Shown: positions 16,038-24,393 of the stretch, in pieces | Layout of the letters: each line of letters opens with the position of its first letter | Position numbering within the stretch: the stretch's first letter is position 1 | DNA from: UMGS1370 sp963557065 | GTDB taxonomy: Bacteria; Bacillota; Clostridia; Lachnospirales; Lachnospiraceae | Reading direction: 5' to 3' | Length of the DNA: 64,000 nucleotides | NCBI GenBank assembly: GCA_963557065.1 | Contig: CAUWCT010000002.1 | Location: 31,016 to 95,015, forward strand | Made by a program: the position numbers and the translations under genes | The notes under the pieces: generated by a model | Told to the model about the DNA's origin: nothing | Database searches by the model: none | What the model saw: only the letters and a program-made list of their open reading frames with translations

Positions 16038-17095
16038 AAAATAGCCCCCTGAAATCTGTGAGTCTGATTAAAAATAAGTTGTCGGTCCGGTCTTGGGAGA
16101 TTTTTCATGGTTCCAGTCCGAATTCTGGCATAAACCTGGGTATAAACCGGATTTTTCTGAAAATCCTGAATTTTTTCAAAAAGTCCCTCCGGAGAATAGA
16201 CCTGCTGTGTTGGATACAGACTCTCCATAACATCTAAAAGTCTGCTGTCTCCAAGGCTATTTCGTTGCCCCCCAGTGGATTCGTTGCTTTCATTATCAAG
16301 GACAAGATAGAACAGATTATCCGGTTTCTTCTGTGTCAGTGTATATAATCCACCCAGTCTCATAAGGCAGGCACTGTCCCCGTCAACTGCAATCACAGTC
16401 CTGTCTTTCACATTTTCTGCCAGTCCAAGGGACAGGGAAGAGAGACATCCCATGGACCCTACCATATAGAAATTTTCAGGCCGGTCCCCGGCACAGAACA
16501 TCTCTCTGCTGGTAAATCCTGTTGTAGTAACTACTACAGACTGACCGGATGCTTTAAAAACTTCTTTCAGCATATCATAGCGAAGCGGAAATTTATCATA
16601 CTCTTCACTGTCTCTTTTTAAAGGGACCGGCGAAAAGGTAGTTCTTGTATTTACAAGAAGGGCACAGCTTTTTCCGGAAAGCTGCTCAAAAGCCCTATCA
16701 ACAGCCTCCTCTTCTTCTGCCATTATATGGCTGATTCCAATTGCGTCTAAAAACGGTTCTACACATCCTGCCATAATTCTGTGCTGAGGTTCATCATCCC
16801 TGCCTCTGTTTCCAATAATCAGCAACGTTCCCAAACCAAACAATTCGTTTAAGGATGTAAGGGGCGATAATGCATTGGATAATCCGGAATTCTGCATCAC
16901 AACAGCACATCTGTGACCTGCCAAAAGAGAGCCGGCCGCATAAGCCATGGCATCGCCCTCATTGACAAAAGGTTCATAAATCCCTCTGTTTTCCGCTTCA
17001 TTAATTAAAGGGGTTAAAAATGAGCATGGTACTCCTGCAATTTTCTCAATCCCCCTTAGGAGAAGTTCGTCTACAAACTGTTTGGTGTCAATCAT
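16034..17095 (-). CDS. aepY: Phosphonopyruvate decarboxylase
   Basis: ThDP-dependent enzyme that decarboxylates phosphonopyruvate to phosphonoacetaldehyde and pulls the unfavourable PEP mutase reaction forward. 353 residues, close to the usual ~370. Features: KIAGVPCSFLTPLINEAE near the N-terminus, the activating Glu in FVNEGDAMAYAAGSLLAG, and the ThDP/Mg motif VDGDSACLMRLGGLYTL (from about 237) ending in NESNESTGGQ. It lies directly after, and overlaps by 4 bases, the PEP mutase gene, the classic pairing of phosphonate biosynthesis (aepX-aepY). Confidence 0.93.
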   Translation of the reverse strand: MIDTKQFVDELLLRGIEKIAGVPCSFLTPLINEAENRGIYEPFVNEGDAMAYAAGSLLAGHRCAVVMQNSGLSNALSPLTSLNELFGLGTLLIIGNRGRDDEPQHRIMAGCVEPFLDAIGISHIMAEEEEAVDRAFEQLSGKSCALLVNTRTTFSPVPLKRDSEEYDKFPLRYDMLKEVFKASGQSVVVTTTGFTSREMFCAGDRPENFYMVGSMGCLSSLSLGLAENVKDRTVIAVDGDSACLMRLGGLYTLTQKKPDNLFYLVLDNESNESTGGQRNSLGDSRLLDVMESLYPTQQVYSPEGLFEKIQDFQKNPVYTQVYARIRTGTMKNLPRPDRQLIFNQTHRFQGAIL

Positions 17096-18684
17096 ACCAG
17101 TTCCCCCGCTTTCATCAGATCGTTTAAAGAGTTTATGTCCACAATTGCTTCTGCGGAAGACATAATAACAGAAATTTTAAGTCCTTCTTTTAATGCTCTG
17201 CGCATGAAATCTGCTGTGGAAAGACGTTCTGCTTCCTCTTCCTCTAAAATTTCGTTAGCCTTCTGGTAATGATTGATCATCATCAAACCGCTGAAATAAA
17301 CAGCTGTCTCATCGTCTTTTCCACCTCTTCCCGGACAGACTTCTGAGATAACCAGTTCTTTGTCATCTCCAAATACATCCGGTTTTTTGTTTAATCGCAA
17401 ATAATATCCAGCATTAATATAATCTTCTTTTACACATACTAAAATCACATCAGAAGAAGGACTTTCTTCGGAATAATCCAACATCGCTCTCAGCAGATAA
17501 CGTTTAAAAAACACATCACTGTACAGAGCCAGATAAGGCCGATCCATTGTTGCTGCTGCCAGCGAAAGAGAATGAGCTACATCCGTACTAGCCCATTTGT
17601 CATTATCTATCATGGTTACGCCCGGAACACATAGTTCTTCCTTTTTATAGCCCCTTACAATTAAAATATCAGATACACCTACGGATCTGACTGCCTCTAA
17701 CTGATGCTCTAAAATGCTTTTCCCGTTCATTTTTAAAAGAGCCTTTGGCCGATCAAAATCCAGAGATCCCGGTCCTCCCGCTGCCAGTATTACTGCTTTC
17801 AGATTGGAATAAGACGGCAGATATTTTTTCTCCTTTTCCAGATATTCCTCATTTTTCTGCAAACGGAAAATCTCTGCAACGGAAGCTATGGTTCCCTCCA
17901 CATCTGCAATAGAAGCATTGTCATAGATAGTTTTACTTATTTTCTGCATAGCAGTAACACAGGCGCGGATATTGTGATTGGCCCAGATAATTCCTTTGAC
18001 ACGTTTATCCTTTGTTAGATGTGCTACTGGAACTGTATAATATTTCGTGGGAACCAGGAAAATAGGAACTTCTCGTTTAAATGCTGCAAGAAAATCATCA
18101 ATTTCTTTGGATGTAGGACGTTTGGAATGAACTAAAAGAGCATCTGCGCCTGCATCCAGGTATAAATTGGCCCGCTTTATGGCATCCTCTATTCCTGCTC
18201 CTACAATCAAAGACTCCAGTCTTGCCACTACACAAAAATCCGGATTTTTCTGAGATTCCTTCATAGCGCGGATTTTTCCGGCAAATTCCATTGGATCTGC
18301 CAGGGCATCTAATTTTGTCTCTAAAAACGAATTCGTCTTGGGAAATTTTTTATCTTCAATGCAAACTGCTGCTATTCCCAGTTGCTCTAATTTCTGCAGC
18401 AGACGGCAGGCATTATTAAAATTCCCATAACCAGTATCACCATCTACCAAAATTGGAAGATCTGTTGCGTCATTCATATACTCCAGTACATCCAAAAGCT
18501 GACTGTAAGAGATCTCGTTGTTATCTCTGACACCTAAAGAAGCCGTAATTGAAAGTCCGCTGGCCCAGATTGCCGGGAAACCAGTTTCCTCCACAATTTT
18601 TGAAGACAGTCCATCATGGGCCTCCATCAAAAAAAAGTGCTCATCACCATTTAACAACTGACGAAATCTTTTTGCCTTATTCAT
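17092..18684 (-). CDS. aepX: Phosphoenolpyruvate mutase fused to a nucleotidyltransferase
   Basis: 530 residues in two domains. Residues about 1-285 are PEP mutase, which forms the C-P bond by converting PEP to phosphonopyruvate: LMEAHDGLSSKIVEETGF, VDGDTGYGN (80-88) and the diagnostic EDKKFPKTNSF (110-120; EDK-x5-NS) that separates it from isocitrate lyase-type relatives. From about 294 a MobA/LicC-like nucleotidyltransferase follows (LKAVILAAGGPGS, RPKALLKMNG, LALYSDVFF). Such fusions are known in pathways that activate 2-aminoethylphosphonate as a CMP derivative (PntC-type) before LicD-type transfer. The 5' end overlaps the first gene of the operon by 8 bases. Confidence 0.94.
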   Translation of the reverse strand: MNKAKRFRQLLNGDEHFFLMEAHDGLSSKIVEETGFPAIWASGLSITASLGVRDNNEISYSQLLDVLEYMNDATDLPILVDGDTGYGNFNNACRLLQKLEQLGIAAVCIEDKKFPKTNSFLETKLDALADPMEFAGKIRAMKESQKNPDFCVVARLESLIVGAGIEDAIKRANLYLDAGADALLVHSKRPTSKEIDDFLAAFKREVPIFLVPTKYYTVPVAHLTKDKRVKGIIWANHNIRACVTAMQKISKTIYDNASIADVEGTIASVAEIFRLQKNEEYLEKEKKYLPSYSNLKAVILAAGGPGSLDFDRPKALLKMNGKSILEHQLEAVRSVGVSDILIVRGYKKEELCVPGVTMIDNDKWASTDVAHSLSLAAATMDRPYLALYSDVFFKRYLLRAMLDYSEESPSSDVILVCVKEDYINAGYYLRLNKKPDVFGDDKELVISEVCPGRGGKDDETAVYFSGLMMINHYQKANEILEEEEAERLSTADFMRRALKEGLKISVIMSSAEAIVDINSLNDLMKAGELV

Positions 18685-20254
18685 TTGAATCCTCCTCTGA
18701 GATCGTTCTCACATAGTCATATATTTTCTGTCCTGCCGAACCATCTGCATTTATATAGCGTGCTCTGTACTTACTAGACTGTTCTGCTTTAAAACTTTCC
18801 ACTACCTCTAAATAATCTAAGAAATCTGTCAGGCTGAATCCTCCCTTGGATGGGTCCATTACTTCATAGAGAACATAGCTGTTATAATGATCCCGTTTTA
18901 CAAACTCTTTCATGGACTGCAAAACATGTTCTCTGCCTCCTGAAATCTTTGGTTCATTGCCAGCATTTCGCATATTTTGAACAAGAATTGGTTTTCCTGC
19001 AAACTGCATCAATAAGTTCAAAGAACTTTCATCTCCGTAGCATGCATCCGAAAAAGCAATGGCCCTGTCTATATCCGGAGTCTCATCAAAAATTCCATAA
19101 CCTGCTGCCTGATAATCTTTTACCAGTTGCTGATACTTCTCAAAAATATCTTTACCCAGCCAGAAAAATGTTTCCGCCATCAAAGGATGTGGTCTCCACC
19201 AGAGAAGAAACTCTTTTTTCTCTCTAAAAAATTGCAGGACACTTTGTAATTTTTTTAAATAGACTCCCCTATTTTCTCCTTGTGAATATGCAAGGGCTGT
19301 TTCCAATGACAGATTGTAAAGAATAATCCGCTTTCCCTGTGCATTGGCAAGCAGACTTTTCCATTCATCCAAAACAGAAAAGTTTTCCTTCTTTACTGAT
19401 AAAACACGATCTGTCTTGGGCGATCCTAAAGCTACAATCCTTTTTTCCCAATCTGCTCTAATAACATTGGGAAAATGCTTGCAAATGCTGTCTATATACT
19501 GATTTCTTATATTCTCAGACTGTACAATTGTTCTATGTGAAAACAAAACACCAGCAGTAACTGCCATATGTGGAGAAATAATCTCGCTATGAACAAAATA
19601 CGGAACATAGATCAAAAGTGGAGTGTGATCTTTCAGTTTTCTGGCATAGTAATCGGGATGGACTGTTGTAATCAGGTTATTTTCATCATATGGATTCATG
19701 ATAAAAATTACATCTGGATGGCGTTCTTCTGTTTTATATAAACGCCAGTCTGTAAGTTCATACTGTTCTGAATAAAATCCCTCTGCTTCGTAATGAACCG
19801 CACCTAAACTTCCATCCTTATTTCTGTCAAAGTATGGAATAGGAATAAAATATGCATCACAATTCGGATCTGCTTTTGCTGCCAGATAAATACTTTCCAG
19901 GCTGTCACTCATACTTGCCTTGTAACAGAAAAAAGCTGCTTCTATCGTGTCTGCCTTTAATTCTTTTTCTGCACAGTCTATGAGTTCTTCCGCCAACCCC
20001 ATCAGAGTATCTGCCTTTTCCGGTTCCTGGCTGACCAAAAATAATGTCTCGTAAAAAGAAACCAGAAGGCTTTCCGTCTTTGTGTCTCTATTTTCAATTC
20101 TTTGAATAAAATCAAAAATTCCTGAAACAAAATCCTGGATATCTGCACAAAAGTTTATATAGTTTGCCCCTATGGGTACATTTGATAATTCCTGGCATGC
20201 TCTGCAAAGGGTATGTAAGAATTCCATAAGTTGATTTTTTTGTATTTTTCTCAT
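18677..20254 (-). CDS. CDP-glycerol glycerophosphotransferase-like protein (TagB/TagF type), first gene of the phosphonate operon
   Basis: 525 residues, cytosolic or peripheral, without clear membrane segments. The C-terminal half follows the TagB/TagF pattern: a Rossmann-type core with LLWWRPHPLMAETF (RPHP), then FSDACYGDESSLNLLMQF and GKPILVQNM, the two stretches that bind the CDP-alditol and phosphate. The N-terminal ~130 residues are helical and unlike TagF. The family polymerises or primes glycerol- or ribitol-phosphate chains. No consensus ribosome site is obvious (TAGGAAAAG 6 bases before ATG). A TagD-like enzyme occurs later in the same operon, supporting a phospho-alditol donor. Annotation to superfamily level is secure; substrate is inferred. 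Confidence 0.7.
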   Translation of the reverse strand: MRKIQKNQLMEFLHTLCRACQELSNVPIGANYINFCADIQDFVSGIFDFIQRIENRDTKTESLLVSFYETLFLVSQEPEKADTLMGLAEELIDCAEKELKADTIEAAFFCYKASMSDSLESIYLAAKADPNCDAYFIPIPYFDRNKDGSLGAVHYEAEGFYSEQYELTDWRLYKTEERHPDVIFIMNPYDENNLITTVHPDYYARKLKDHTPLLIYVPYFVHSEIISPHMAVTAGVLFSHRTIVQSENIRNQYIDSICKHFPNVIRADWEKRIVALGSPKTDRVLSVKKENFSVLDEWKSLLANAQGKRIILYNLSLETALAYSQGENRGVYLKKLQSVLQFFREKKEFLLWWRPHPLMAETFFWLGKDIFEKYQQLVKDYQAAGYGIFDETPDIDRAIAFSDACYGDESSLNLLMQFAGKPILVQNMRNAGNEPKISGGREHVLQSMKEFVKRDHYNSYVLYEVMDPSKGGFSLTDFLDYLEVVESFKAEQSSKYRARYINADGSAGQKIYDYVRTISEEDSNE

Positions 20255-20319
20255 TTACTTTTCCTATCAGTTTATTTTTTTTATTTGATTTCAACAATCC
20301 TATATTAATTATCGACCCA

Positions 20320-20384
20320 AAATGTAATTTCATAAATATAATAGCAAATTCAAAATATTGCTATGTTACCCACAAATTACATTT
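20320..20384. promoter_or_regulatory. Nested inverted repeats upstream of the phosphonate operon
   Basis: Outer perfect 11-bp arms (AAATGTAATTT at 20320-20330 and its complement at 20374-20384) enclose a second pair (ATAGCAA 20341-20347 and TTGCTAT 20358-20364). It lies in the 258-base AT-rich gap between pspA and the operon's first gene, so it may be an operator or a leader hairpin. I found no convincing -35/-10 pair near it. Confidence 0.45.
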
Positions 20385-20386
20385 AT

Positions 20387-20420
20387 GCAAAAAGGAAACC
20401 TCCCATTTCTGGAAGGTCTC
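20387..20420 (-). terminator. Rho-independent terminator after pspA
   Basis: On the minus strand ACCTTCC and GGGAGGT pair around a 6-base loop (20417-20398), followed by TTTCCTTTTT. It closes the long operon that ends with pspA. Confidence 0.75.
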
Positions 20421-20512
20421 TTCATCAAAGTCTCTCGAACGGCCCGTACAGATCCTCATCTTTTTCTGCATCCCCATTGCTGCATAGGTGACTTCATTTG
20501 GCTCATCAATTT

Positions 20513-21193
20513 TTACATCCCCAACTCCGCCTTTAATCTTGCCAGAGCATCATCTGTATCTGCGTTCCCGCTTCCAGAATATTTCTTCATTAAATCTTCT
20601 TCCTCTTCACCAGCAGAGTCCTGATTTAAATCCTCCAAAGCTTCCGCCTCTGCCAGACGCTTATTCGCCTTTTCTTCCATCCTGTCAAAGGCGTCAAATG
20701 CGCCTCTGTTGATTCCCTTTGAAGAAATCTTTTCAGTGGCCTGGATTGCTTTCGCTGTTACCGCTTTTGCCTTAATTTGAGCGGCTTTCTGCTCCATATC
20801 TGCAATTTCCTCTTCCATCTCCCCCAGTTTTTCACGGATTTTATCAGCTGAAGCTTTAGCTGCCAGATACGTTGCTTTGCCTGTTTCCGCCTCAGAGCGA
20901 TATTTCGTTTCCATCTGAAGCGCTTTTCTGGCATCCTCTTCATTTCCGGCTTTCAATGCCTTTGCAGCAATGCCATGCCACTCATCCGCTTTGGAAGCTG
21001 CTTCTTCCATCTGCCCTTTTACCAGCTTTTCGTTGGCTAAAACAGAAAGAGACTCCTTTTTTGTTTTGGCCAGTTCTACCTTTGCATCTGCAATGGTCTG
21101 ATCCACTAATTTTTCCGGGTCCTCAAACCGATCCAGCAGTTCGTTTACATTTGCCTTTGTGATGGTTGCAATTCGCTCAAAAATTCCTGCCAT
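20513..21193 (-). CDS. pspA: PspA/IM30 family membrane-stress protein
   Basis: 226 residues, almost entirely helical coiled coil, as in PspA/IM30/LiaH proteins that polymerise on the inner face of the membrane to stabilise it. N-terminus MAGIFERIATITKANVNELLDRFEDPEKLVDQTI is the family signature, including the short amphipathic helix that contacts lipid. The central part is rich in Glu, Lys and Ala heptads and the end has an acidic loop (DSAGEEEED) before a short final helix. It follows its predicted membrane partner by one base and is the last gene of the operon. Confidence 0.92.
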   Translation of the reverse strand: MAGIFERIATITKANVNELLDRFEDPEKLVDQTIADAKVELAKTKKESLSVLANEKLVKGQMEEAASKADEWHGIAAKALKAGNEEDARKALQMETKYRSEAETGKATYLAAKASADKIREKLGEMEEEIADMEQKAAQIKAKAVTAKAIQATEKISSKGINRGAFDAFDRMEEKANKRLAEAEALEDLNQDSAGEEEEDLMKKYSGSGNADTDDALARLKAELGM

Positions 21194-22270
21194 TTAATTA
21201 TCCTCCTTTGGTGATGTCCCATATTTTCTTAACAGCTCCTCCTCTTCCGGAGAGGTTACGCTGCCAATCGGCGTTTTCAAAATTTCCTTCAGCTCCTCGG
21301 TCTCCTTTCTCCGTTCTGCGGCCACTTTAAATGCAAGGAAGCCTCCCGCAAGACTAACCGCCATCAAAACGCTTGCAATGACGCACATCCGTGCAATGGC
21401 CATCTGTTTTTTGCTGTCTTTCATAATCGTATCTGCAGAAGCCCGAAATACTTTTGCAAAAAATCCTTCATCTGATAAAGAAGAATCTGTATAATACCGA
21501 TCTGCGTTATTTAGAAAAATTTCTCTGGCATCTTCATCTATGACGCTGTCCGCAGCAATTCCTGTATAGATCCAGGTAATGTACCGAGAACTGGCATATT
21601 CCATAAAGGTAAAAATCATATGTCCTTCATCTTCGTACAAAGACTCATACAGGTTCTCCATAGCGGCCTCTGCCTGCCCGTCCGTAATATCGCCTCCCAT
21701 TCCATCGAGAGTATCTGTAATCAGCAAATAGGGCTGTACACCGGTTTTTTCATAAAAATAATCCATTGCCTGTTCAACCTGGCGTTTGTCCTGAATCCAT
21801 CCCAGCTCGTCCTGGATCAGCCGCTCAGAAGCAATACAGGCGTCTGGTCCTAATTTTTCTCTGACAGGACTGTCTTTTGCCGTTGCCATGGTGTATCCGG
21901 CAAAAAGCAGCATCATGAAAATAACGACACAGGCAAATCCTGACAGCCATTTAAACCACCCAGGCATTCCTCCGGCATTTGGCGCAGGAGTTCCACCGCT
22001 CTGTTGTAAATCCATGGGACTGCCTGAGTGTCTCCGTCCTGAATCCCGGTATATGGTTGTCATAGGGATAAAGACCGGACCCATCGGCCTTACCACTCTT
22101 CTCCCCGGCCTGGGAGATCTGAATGGTCCTGACGTTCTGGAAGGTCGATAAGAACCGCCTCCCCGATGCCCTCCTGATGAACGATGGCTGGAAAAGCCGC
22201 GGCTTCCCCCTCTGCTAAATCCTCCAGACCCTCCTGAATGCCCTCCTGAGCGGCCGCCTCCTCTTCCCAT
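21194..22270 (-). CDS. Membrane protein with Gly/Arg/Ser-rich N-terminus, PspA partner
   Basis: 358 residues from the ATG at 22270, which has GGAGG 9 bases upstream; a TTG two codons earlier is less well placed. Residues about 1-85 are low-complexity G/R/S repeats (GGRSGGHSGGSGGFSRGGSR), strongly basic and probably disordered. Then come a transmembrane helix (WLSGFACVVIFMMLLFAGYTM), an extracytoplasmic domain of about 150 residues resembling TPM-type domains (YFYEKTGVQPYLLITDTL), a second helix near 300-320 and a short charged tail. Function is not known. Its fixed position directly before pspA suggests a membrane anchor or sensor for PspA. Confidence 0.7.
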   Translation of the reverse strand: MGRGGGRSGGHSGGSGGFSRGGSRGFSSHRSSGGHRGGGSYRPSRTSGPFRSPRPGRRVVRPMGPVFIPMTTIYRDSGRRHSGSPMDLQQSGGTPAPNAGGMPGWFKWLSGFACVVIFMMLLFAGYTMATAKDSPVREKLGPDACIASERLIQDELGWIQDKRQVEQAMDYFYEKTGVQPYLLITDTLDGMGGDITDGQAEAAMENLYESLYEDEGHMIFTFMEYASSRYITWIYTGIAADSVIDEDAREIFLNNADRYYTDSSLSDEGFFAKVFRASADTIMKDSKKQMAIARMCVIASVLMAVSLAGGFLAFKVAAERRKETEELKEILKTPIGSVTSPEEEELLRKYGTSPKEDN

Positions 22271-22312
22271 AAGCAAATTCCTCCTTTGTATTTCTCACTC
22301 TGGAATGTCAAT

Positions 22313-23557
22313 CTATTCCCTTATCTGCCCATTTCCGTAAATAATATATTTGGCAGTGGTCAGTTCTTTTAACCCCATGGGACCTCTGGCATGAAGTTTC
22401 TGGGTACTGATGCCGATTTCGGCTCCAAAGCCAAATTCGGCCCCGTCTGTAAAACGGGTGGATGCATTCACATAAACCGCCGCCGCATCGATCTCATTTA
22501 AAAACTTTTGCGCATTGGCATAATCGGAAGTTATAATACTCTCCGAATGGCCGGTATTGTACCGGTTAATATGCCGGATGGCATCCTCTATGGAATCAAC
22601 TACTTTTAACGATACAATGTAATCCAGATACTCAGCGCCCCAATCCTCTTCTGTGGCCGGTGTCAGCCCCTCTGCCAGCTCGCAGGCCTGCGCATCCCCT
22701 CTGATTTCCACCTGGAAAGAATCCAGCCGTTTCTTCAAAAGAGGAAGAAATGCCGGCGCAATCTCTTTGTGGACTACCAGGGATTCACAGGCATTGCAGA
22801 CTCCAATCCGCTGGGTCTTGGCATTTTCAATAATGTCCAGGGCCATATCAAAGTCTGCAGTGGCATCTACAAAGATATGACAGTTGCCGGTTCCCGTTTC
22901 AATAACAGGGACTGTACTGTTTTCCACAACGGTTTTGATAAGCCCTGCTCCACCTCTGGGAATTAAGACGTCCACATAATCATTTAAGTGCATCAGTTCT
23001 CTGGCCGTTTCCCTGCTGGTATCCAAAATCAACTGAACGGCATCTTTTGGAAGGCCGCAGGAAGAAAGCCCTTCTCTCAAAGCCTCTGAAATGGCCTGGT
23101 TGGAATGGAGGGCATCGCTTCCCCCTTTTAAAATCACTGCATTTCCGGATTTGAAGCACAGTCCGAAGGCATCAGCCGTAACATTGGGTCTGGCCTCATA
23201 GATCATGGCCACTACCCCCAATGGAACCTGTTTTTTGCCAATTATCAGACCATTGGGCCTGGTCTTCATGGACACTACTTCCCCTACCGGATCTTCTAAT
23301 GCGGCCACCTGCCTTAATCCCTCTGCCATTGCCTGGATTCTGGCCGGATTTAAGGCCAGACGGTCTAAAAGCCCCTGGCTCATGTGACGTTCTCTGGCAA
23401 GAGCCATATCCATTTCATTGGCTGCCTCAATCTGCCGGGTACGGTTTAAAAGCGCGTCTGCTGCTGCCAAAAGCCCTTCGTTTTTTCTGGCGCTGCTCAA
23501 TGTGTTTAACACTGCTGCCGCTGCCTTCGCCTGTTTTCCCATTTCAATTAATGTCAT
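22313..23557 (-). CDS. proA: Gamma-glutamyl phosphate reductase ProA
   Basis: Second enzyme of proline synthesis: reduces glutamate 5-phosphate to the semialdehyde with NADPH. 414 residues, full length. It shows the aldehyde-dehydrogenase-like fold with the catalytic cysteine in QRIGVCNACESLVVHK, LKGGSDALHSN, and the C-terminal NASTRFTDGAEFGFGAEIGIST. The gene overlaps the formyl-THF cyclo-ligase by 4 bases. Its partner proB lies two genes upstream in the same operon, an arrangement split by two unrelated small genes. Confidence 0.96.
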   Translation of the reverse strand: MTLIEMGKQAKAAAAVLNTLSSARKNEGLLAAADALLNRTRQIEAANEMDMALARERHMSQGLLDRLALNPARIQAMAEGLRQVAALEDPVGEVVSMKTRPNGLIIGKKQVPLGVVAMIYEARPNVTADAFGLCFKSGNAVILKGGSDALHSNQAISEALREGLSSCGLPKDAVQLILDTSRETARELMHLNDYVDVLIPRGGAGLIKTVVENSTVPVIETGTGNCHIFVDATADFDMALDIIENAKTQRIGVCNACESLVVHKEIAPAFLPLLKKRLDSFQVEIRGDAQACELAEGLTPATEEDWGAEYLDYIVSLKVVDSIEDAIRHINRYNTGHSESIITSDYANAQKFLNEIDAAAVYVNASTRFTDGAEFGFGAEIGISTQKLHARGPMGLKELTTAKYIIYGNGQIRE

Positions 23558-24150
23558 TTTTTATTCCTCCTGCAGACAATGGTTTGTGTCGGTGTAACGA
23601 TCTTATCTAACAAACAGTCATGGCGCTCTCTGGGAATGGTTTTCACAATCTGAAACTCATAGCCGATTCCGATTTTAGTACACGTAATATTTTGAATCCG
23701 GTTAAAAAACTTATCGTAATATCCGCCGCCGTATCCCAGCCTGTCCCCCTGTTTGTCAAAGGCAAGTCCGGGAATGAGAAAGACCGATCCATCTTGGACA
23801 ACTGCCCGTTTTAGTCTTTCACTTCCCATCTTTTTAAGGGACGGTTCTAAAATTCCCATTGTTCCCGGACTGGTTTCCTCCCAGTCTTGGATGAAAAAAA
23901 AGTCCATCTCACTCCCACTCACTTTGGGAACTGCTGTCTGAATGCCACGCTGCCACAATGTTTCTATGATCCGTCTGGTTCCGGCTTCTTTCCCGGTACT
24001 GATATAACAAAACACGCACACAGGATGCTCCATCTCCTGTTCTGCAAACAGTCTGACCTGAAGCCTGTCATCCCAAAGATCCTTTTCTTCCGGCAATATG
24101 TGACTCCGGACATCCTTTATCTGTTTTCGGATCTCAGGTTTTGTTTCCAT
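23554..24150 (-). CDS. 5-formyltetrahydrofolate cyclo-ligase
   Basis: Converts 5-formyl-THF to 5,10-methenyl-THF with ATP, returning the storage folate to one-carbon metabolism. I start it at METKPEIRKQIKDVR (24150), inside the end of the DUF896 gene (17-base overlap); a longer frame to 24180 adds ten non-conserved residues. 198 residues. Family motifs: IRKQIKDVRSH at the N-terminus, ISTGKEAGTRRIIE in the middle and LIPGLAFDKQGDRLGYGGGYYDKF, the MTHFS signature, near residue 145. Confidence 0.93.
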   Translation of the reverse strand: METKPEIRKQIKDVRSHILPEEKDLWDDRLQVRLFAEQEMEHPVCVFCYISTGKEAGTRRIIETLWQRGIQTAVPKVSGSEMDFFFIQDWEETSPGTMGILEPSLKKMGSERLKRAVVQDGSVFLIPGLAFDKQGDRLGYGGGYYDKFFNRIQNITCTKIGIGYEFQIVKTIPRERHDCLLDKIVTPTQTIVCRRNKK

Positions 24151-24352
24151 ACTTTTTTCCCAGATCCGTAATGGAACCATCCTGCTCTTTAATGGAAATA
24201 TTGTTTAATGTTCCCCTTAAGTTTTTTCTCACTGTTTCAATATATTCTTTTCTAAGAGCCGCCTGCTCTTCCTTTTCTTCCTCTGTCAGGCCCACTGCCT
24301 GGGATTTATGGTAAAGTGTATTAATCCGATCTATTTTTTCCTGATTCATCAT
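24134..24352 (-). CDS. DUF896 family protein (YnzC-like)
   Basis: 72-residue helical-hairpin protein of the DUF896 family: INTLYHKSQAVGLTEEEKEEQ then LRKEYIETVRKNLRGTLNNI, the two conserved blocks. The family is widespread in Firmicutes (Bacillus YnzC/YneF-type small proteins) and its role is undefined. GGAGG precedes two adjacent ATG codons, 4 and 7 bases away. It overlaps the folate cyclo-ligase gene, so the two are translationally coupled. Confidence 0.88.
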   Translation of the reverse strand: MMNQEKIDRINTLYHKSQAVGLTEEEKEEQAALRKEYIETVRKNLRGTLNNISIKEQDGSITDLGKKYGNKT

Positions 24353-24393
24353 CTATCCTCCAGAAAGCATACATAAAATATTTATGGTAACTT

